DNA of 64,000 nucleotides, taken from contig DIWI01000029.1 of assembly GCA_002428415.1 (NCBI GenBank), positions 9,266-73,265 on the forward strand, written 5' to 3'. The stretch is from Clostridiaceae bacterium UBA6110. GTDB lineage: Bacteria > Bacillota > Clostridia > Clostridiales > Clostridiaceae. Positions 59,996 to 64,000 of the stretch are shown here, in pieces. The number at the start of each line of letters is the position of its first letter. Positions within the stretch are counted from its first letter, which is position 1. The notes beneath the pieces were generated by a model. It saw nothing but the letters and a program-made list of their open reading frames with translations. It did no database searches and was not told the origin of the DNA. The translations under genes were made by a program, and so were the position numbers.

Positions 59996-60472
59996 ATGGA
60001 GATAATTCTTTTCAGGCACGGCAGTGCTGAAGAAAAAAGCATGGAGAAATCGGACTGGGACAGGGAACTTACCCAGGAAGGGAAAGAGAAGGTCAGGGAA
60101 GCAGCCAGGCTTTTGAAAGTCAAAATAGGATCTAAGGAAAATATTACAATTTGGTCAAGTCCCATGGCAAGGGCAGTCCAGACCGCCGAAATACTTTCAG
60201 AGGTGCTTGGCGCAAGTGCGGCAAGCCTTCGTGACTGCATAGCCTCAGGTGACTTTAAAACATTCAGCGAAGAGGTTAAGCATGCAGGCCTTTCAGGAAT
60301 CCTGATTGCAGCAGGACATGCTCCTTCACTTGATGAATGGTGTGAATGCATGACAGGAACTCTTGTGAAGCTTGACAAGAGCGGAGCTGCCTTGATAAGG
60401 GTAGAGACTATGAAGTCCATGAAGGGAAAGCTTGTATGGGTGCTTGGGAAGAACGGTCTGAAGGAATTTTGA
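59996..60472 (+). CDS. SixA-type phosphohistidine phosphatase
   Basis: A 158-residue histidine phosphatase. RHGSAEE at 7-13 gives the catalytic RHG, RELTQEGKEKVREAARLL follows, SSPMARAVQTAEIL holds the second Arg, and AGHAPSLDEW the second His. SixA in E. coli removes phosphate from histidine-phosphotransfer domains. Here the substrate is unknown; the gene sits between a DUF502 protein and an RCC1-type protein. SD AGGAGG. Confidence 0.82.
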   Translation: MEIILFRHGSAEEKSMEKSDWDRELTQEGKEKVREAARLLKVKIGSKENITIWSSPMARAVQTAEILSEVLGASAASLRDCIASGDFKTFSEEVKHAGLSGILIAAGHAPSLDEWCECMTGTLVKLDKSGAALIRVETMKSMKGKLVWVLGKNGLKEF

Positions 60473-60508
60473 ACTGCGAAAATTAGAATTCGGTATAGGA
60501 GTTGTCAT

Positions 60509-61906
60509 ATGAGGAAGGTCGGTGCAGCAATATTATCACTCATCTTGTCATCATCATTGCTATCTGTTCCAGTATCAGCCCTTGCCGTTGTTCCTGACGG
60601 AGTAAAGGTAATGGAGGGTGGTCCGGTGCTTCCTCAGGATGATTCGGTAAAGGCCATTTCGGTGGGAGGCTCCCACACCCTCGTCCTGACAGAAAAGGGG
60701 GCGATATTCGCATGGGGAAGCAATTCCAGAAGTCAGCTTGACATCCCCGCGATTCCTGAAGGAGAAATTGTCACTGACATCGCAGCAGGTATGTCACATT
60801 CCATAGCCCTTACGGACAAGGGGACAATACTGCTCTGGGGCTCCAATGATTTCGGACAGACAGAGCTGCCGATGCTTCCACAGGGTGAGATAATAGAGGA
60901 TGTTTCGGCAGGAGACACATTTTCGCTGGCGAAAACTGCAAGCGGGACAATAATCGCCTGGGGTTTTTCAGCTAATGAGAAGAAGTCCGTCACACTTCAG
61001 GAGCCAGAGAATGACTCCCTGACGACAACGGATGCTGAATATGAATATTTTCTGGCACTTTCAAAGAGCGGGAAAATCTATACGAGCTACCTTCTGGGAC
61101 TCGCTTTCGGAAAGGAGCAGGGAAGCCTTGTCAGTCCGGAAATTCCGGAAGGAGTAAAAATTGCCTCAGCTGATTCCTCCGGTTCACATATCGCAGGACT
61201 CTCAACCGATGGCAGGGTAATCTCGTGGAGAGGAGAAGGATATGAGGATTCGAGTATCCTTCAGGCAGCTGAAAAGGCAGTGAAGGCTTCAGCAGGGGCG
61301 AACTATACGGTTGCACTGACTTCAGATGGCAGGATCATACTGTGGGACTGGAAAGAGGAAAGGCTGCCGGATATTACACTCCCGTTTTCGGAGAAGGCAA
61401 AGCTCATGGCGGACGGGTATGACAGGACTGTCATACTGACAGAGCAGGGAAGATACATCGAGGTAGCTTCAGGAGCTATGGCTGGAATTCCTGTTAAAAA
61501 GGACTTCAGACCTGCAGCCATACTCATATTTTCCCTGGTGTTCCTGTTTGCCCTTGCAGCAGCAGCCATCAAGCTTTACAAGAAAGAAAGCCTGAAAGAT
61601 GAGATTCATTTCGGCCTCCCTGATACAAGGCTTGGAATGGCATCCTTTAAGATTGCAATAGCAGTTGTAATTTACGGTCTACTGTTCATCATGCTCAACA
61701 TACTTTTTCCCGGCTGGGGAGAAAACATTTTACTACACTTGGTGATGCTGCCTTTCATCTGGTCGATGTACTTTCTGCCAGCCATATCAATTGCGCTTGC
61801 AGCATTCTCAACATGGAAGGACAATGAGAGGTCTGCCTTTGTGATCTTGTCAGTCCCGGTCTGCCTGTATTTTCTCATAGTATATTTGATTTATATGATA
61901 TCGTGA
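60509..61906 (+). CDS. RCC1-repeat protein with C-terminal membrane region
   Basis: A 465-residue exported protein. Signal peptide (about 1-25), then about six RCC1-like repeats (about 45-325; pattern ISVGGSHTLVLTEKGAIFAWGSN, DIAAGMSHSIALTDKGTILLWGSND and so on), forming a beta-propeller, and a C-terminal membrane part with about four helices (about 335-460). The propeller would face outside. No known function in bacteria; the domain suggests protein-protein or carbohydrate contact. SD AGGAG. Confidence 0.82.
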   Translation: MRKVGAAILSLILSSSLLSVPVSALAVVPDGVKVMEGGPVLPQDDSVKAISVGGSHTLVLTEKGAIFAWGSNSRSQLDIPAIPEGEIVTDIAAGMSHSIALTDKGTILLWGSNDFGQTELPMLPQGEIIEDVSAGDTFSLAKTASGTIIAWGFSANEKKSVTLQEPENDSLTTTDAEYEYFLALSKSGKIYTSYLLGLAFGKEQGSLVSPEIPEGVKIASADSSGSHIAGLSTDGRVISWRGEGYEDSSILQAAEKAVKASAGANYTVALTSDGRIILWDWKEERLPDITLPFSEKAKLMADGYDRTVILTEQGRYIEVASGAMAGIPVKKDFRPAAILIFSLVFLFALAAAAIKLYKKESLKDEIHFGLPDTRLGMASFKIAIAVVIYGLLFIMLNILFPGWGENILLHLVMLPFIWSMYFLPAISIALAAFSTWKDNERSAFVILSVPVCLYFLIVYLIYMIS

Positions 61907-61971
61907 CAGTCATATGGTTCCCGATTCTTAGTATTTTGGGCAGTAATTAATGACTTACCAATAAAAGTAGA

Positions 61972-62012
61972 GGAGAGAAGTTCTCAGAATTATAATCTGA
62001 GTGCTTCTCTCC
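61972..62012. terminator. Bidirectional terminator
   Basis: GGAGAGAAG and CTTCTCTCC (61972-61980 with 62004-62012) with an inner CTCAGA/TCTGAG stem, between convergent genes. T-rich tracts on both sides. Confidence 0.9.
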
Positions 62013-62026
62013 TTGTTATTTATACA

Positions 62027-62596
62027 TCAGTTCAGCTTGGTTCCAATAGCCGCTCTGAGCTTCCTTATTGCCTTGTCCTTCTGATACCTGATGCGCCTGT
62101 AATCCTCGTGGTAAATGTCTGAGCATCTCTTGAGGCCGCCGTAATCATTGCACATGTAAATACCCAGTATATCCTTTTCCTTGGGAGTCAGAGTCTCGAA
62201 TGCATCCTTCAGATACATGCTGTCCTGTGACCTTAGTATCTGGTCCTCAGTATCATCACCTGATACCAGCTTCTCTGTCAGTGGGATACCATCCAAATCC
62301 TTGTCTTCAATGCTTGAAAGGTCGGGCTTTCTAAGTGTCCTTCTCGTAACATAATTCAGTGAATTCTGAATGCTTTTCTGTATGTACGCTGAAGCAAGGT
62401 TTGCCTTTTCATCGGTGATGGATCTGACAGCCTTAATGATACCGATGTACGCCACCTGCTTTAAGTCTTCGAAATCATGGTCCTTGATATGCACTTTGCC
62501 ACATTCTTTTTTCACCAGCGGTTCAAAGCTTCTTATGATCTCTTCCATATCAGCCTTGCTTCCTGCACGAGCTCGTTTCAATCGGTCCATATCCAT
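62027..62596 (-). CDS. Sigma-70-type RNA polymerase sigma factor (region 2 and 4 only)
   Basis: An approximately 189-residue protein with sigma region 2 (DFEDLKQVAYIGIIKAV, about 43-60), a linker, and region 4 (TPKEKDILGIY with a C-terminal HTH ending RIRYQKDKAIRKLRAAI). Size and order fit an ECF-like or competence/phage-type sigma factor rather than a housekeeping one. No anti-sigma gene is adjacent. ATG 62596 is preferred over 62602: the GGGGGG run ends 6 nt upstream. Confidence 0.85.
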   Translation of the reverse strand: MDMDRLKRARAGSKADMEEIIRSFEPLVKKECGKVHIKDHDFEDLKQVAYIGIIKAVRSITDEKANLASAYIQKSIQNSLNYVTRRTLRKPDLSSIEDKDLDGIPLTEKLVSGDDTEDQILRSQDSMYLKDAFETLTPKEKDILGIYMCNDYGGLKRCSDIYHEDYRRIRYQKDKAIRKLRAAIGTKLN

Positions 62597-62838
62597 CAAC
62601 ATCCCCCCTGTTTTCTACCAATAAAATATGCTTGATACATACCAATGGCACAGGCTCCACAAATCATTTTGCGAGATATTTCCATATATATACGGAAATT
62701 TAAGAAAATCCATATGATTTCCATAAAATTGTTGCAGAGATGGCTGCTGGAAGCTTGTTTTTCATCCTGTTCATTCTCTCCTTGCCGCAAACCTTTGCAG
62801 AATATATAATTCAAGGGAAGGAATGAAAGAGGTGCAAA

Positions 62839-63045
62839 ATGTCAAAACGCAAATGGACTATAGACGAGATAGACAAATACAGGAAGGAAAAGAAATCGCT
62901 GTTCTACTTCAACAAGGAAGACGGTAACCTGATAGTACCGAAGGCTTTTGGGAGGGGAAGGACCTTCAACTGGGCAAATCCATTGTCCTGGTTGTTCATG
63001 GTTGTATTATTCCTGTTCCTGAGCTGGTATACCACAGCATTCTAA
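62839..63045 (+). CDS. DUF5808-type small membrane protein
   Basis: A 68-residue protein with a single C-terminal helix (about 48-67) and the motif FYFNKEDGNLIVPKAFGRGRTFNWANPLSW, which matches the DUF5808 family. No function is known. SD AGAGGTG. Followed by another membrane protein gene. Confidence 0.7.
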   Translation: MSKRKWTIDEIDKYRKEKKSLFYFNKEDGNLIVPKAFGRGRTFNWANPLSWLFMVVLFLFLSWYTTAF

Positions 63046-63091
63046 TTCCAGATATTGAAATTTCCTTATAGTAAGTTTAGGAGGCAGCTAA

Positions 63092-63520
63092 ATGGATAGC
63101 TCTGATAGCAAGCTTATTAAAGCACTGATTGTAGTTTTCGCATCACTTGCGGCCATGGCTGCGGCATATCTTGCTTATGCCCTGTTCCATACTGTTATTG
63201 CCAGGATAACCATTCCCATACTCGGGCATCCATATCCGACAGTATACACAAGGCCCGTCTTTGCAGGGATCATGACAATCCTCTATCTTATATATTACAG
63301 AATGGGCAGAAGCGACCTGGCAAAGGCTGCCCTTATTTCAATCCCCGCAGGAGCAATAATGCTGTCTTTCGGGATAGCTTTCTTCAGACTGCCGCTTGTT
63401 GTGGTTGCTTCAAAATCTGCTGTCTTTCTCGTCTTCATTCTGATTCTCATGAGATTCAGGAAGGACTGGACCTATTATCTTGCTCTCTCAGTGACTTACC
63501 TCCTGTCAATGCTGTATTAG
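63092..63520 (+). CDS. Hypothetical membrane protein
   Basis: A 142-residue protein with four predicted helices (about 8-30, 48-68, 78-96 and 100-140). Not assigned to a family. SD TAGGAGG. Same direction as the DUF5808-type gene 46 bp upstream. Confidence 0.65.
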   Translation: MDSSDSKLIKALIVVFASLAAMAAAYLAYALFHTVIARITIPILGHPYPTVYTRPVFAGIMTILYLIYYRMGRSDLAKAALISIPAGAIMLSFGIAFFRLPLVVVASKSAVFLVFILILMRFRKDWTYYLALSVTYLLSMLY

Positions 63521-63663
63521 AGTGGCTTGTTCCAGTTTTTCAGTATCATTTGGAGTATGTTTTGCATATTTTATGGCTATGTAAACAGAGTTGTAATATC
63601 ATGAAGGTTATTTCATGTTATTTTACCTTAAATATGCCCGAAAATTATAAAAATCTCTTTCTT

Positions 63664-63692
63664 TTGACAAGGTTTTCTGATATAGTAATACT
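63664..63692 (+). promoter_or_regulatory. Promoter before the zinc-ribbon gene
   Basis: TTGACA (63664-63669), 17-bp spacer, AATACT (63687-63692); the -10 is weaker than the -35. About 110 bp upstream of the zinc-ribbon start. Confidence 0.45.
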
Positions 63693-63802
63693 TGTCCGAA
63701 GAGGGCAAAAAAATAAGAAATACAGTTAATTAAGTAGTATTTATCTGAACCCCTTGGCTCAGCAAATCCGAAGAAATAACTGTAGTCAAGGAGGAAATAA
63801 AC

Positions 63803-63964
63803 ATGTTAGCAGACAAGAAAGTAGTATGCAGAGACTGCAACCAGGAATTCATATTCACAGTAGGTGAGCAGGAATTCTACAAGGAAAAGGGATTCGAGAA
63901 TGATCCTGTAAGATGCCCAGATTGCAGAAGAGCTAAGAAGGCACAGAGCGGCAACAGAAGATAG
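63803..63964 (+). CDS. Small zinc-ribbon protein
   Basis: A 53-residue protein with two CxxC knuckles: VCRDCNQEF and RCPDCRR, spaced 26 residues apart, typical of the short zf-trcl/zinc-ribbon proteins of Gram-positive anaerobes. The middle (FTVGEQEFYKEKGFENDPV) is the usual linker. SD AAGGAGG. Function unknown, perhaps a nucleic-acid-binding protein. Its terminator is immediately downstream. Confidence 0.75.
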   Translation: MLADKKVVCRDCNQEFIFTVGEQEFYKEKGFENDPVRCPDCRRAKKAQSGNRR

Positions 63965-63972
63965 TATCTTCG

Positions 63973-63997
63973 AGCGGAAGCGTAAGCTTCCGCTTTT
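63973..63997 (+). terminator. Terminator of the zinc-ribbon gene
   Basis: Perfect 9-bp stem AGCGGAAGC (63973-63981 with 63986-63994), loop 4 nt, T-run at the end. Confidence 0.85.
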
Positions 63998-64000
63998 ATT

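Noticed and set aside
62370..62624. Frame opposite the sigma factor gene
   Set aside because: Antisense to conserved sigma regions and without a recognisable product.
1..64000. tRNA, rRNA or CRISPR array
   Set aside because: No cloverleaf-like sequence with CCA end, no rRNA segment, and no regularly spaced direct repeats were noticed by eye; a dedicated scan was not possible.

Overview
The window looks like chromosome from a Gram-positive anaerobe, most likely class Clostridia (Bacillota). Evidence: strong Shine-Dalgarno sites and frequent TTG/GTG starts, many lipoproteins, a type IV pilus cluster without an outer-membrane secretin, class II aldolases, a CGCAxxGCC redox protein, and AGG as the dominant Arg codon. 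The taxonomic call is an inference. No rRNA, tRNA, CRISPR array, transposase or phage gene was recognised.

Region 1 (1-13030) is a catabolic locus. It opens with an ABC importer of the sulfonate/nitrate/taurine type with two different permeases and two different ATPases, followed by an SDR dehydrogenase, a zinc dehydrogenase and two class II aldolases. A LacI-type repressor ends tail to tail with these genes and is divergent from a phosphofructokinase - triosephosphate-isomerase paralogue - LarA-type racemase operon, with a CAAACGTTTG operator between them. The chemistry reads as oxidation, phosphorylation, aldol cleavage and triose isomerisation of an unidentified carbohydrate or hydroxyacid. 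The two ATPases carry complementary defects that would leave one good and one degenerate ATP site.

Region 2 (13060-19480) holds a pRiA4b-ORF3-like protein, small membrane proteins including a 27-residue one, a DUF2877/AllH-like protein, and a 907-residue exported protein with seven Ig-like repeats of two alternating types.

Region 3 (19640-23845) is a TetR regulator followed by a Tat-exported flavoprotein reductase, TatB-like, TatA and TatC proteins, and an FMN-binding lipoprotein. It looks like a self-contained extracytoplasmic flavin reductase with its own translocase.

Region 4 (23948-30690) is a PAS-type sigma-54 activator, a near-perfect sigma-54 promoter, and an operon of AtuA, a separate AtuA-type small domain, a degradative HMG-CoA reductase and a TctA-like permease with a small partner. 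I read it as a candidate uptake and breakdown system for mevalonate or a related branched hydroxyacid. This is the strongest candidate for an undescribed system.

Region 5 (30764-35240) has single genes: CGCAxxGCC protein, exported VanX-like dipeptidase, lipoprotein, NERD protein and Ldh2-type dehydrogenase.

Region 6 (35483-53095) couples c-di-GMP turnover to type IV pili: an unknown protein, three membrane c-di-GMP enzymes, pilT, pilD, pilA, three minor pilins, pilB, pilC, a PilM-PilN fusion and pilO.

Region 7 (53202-63994) is cell-envelope and housekeeping material: LCP protein, AhpD-like protein, bacterioferritin, SGNH hydrolase, PstS-like and other lipoproteins, DUF502 protein, SixA-like phosphatase, RCC1-repeat membrane protein, an unusual sigma factor, small membrane proteins and a zinc-ribbon protein. 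Hairpin terminators mark most operon ends.
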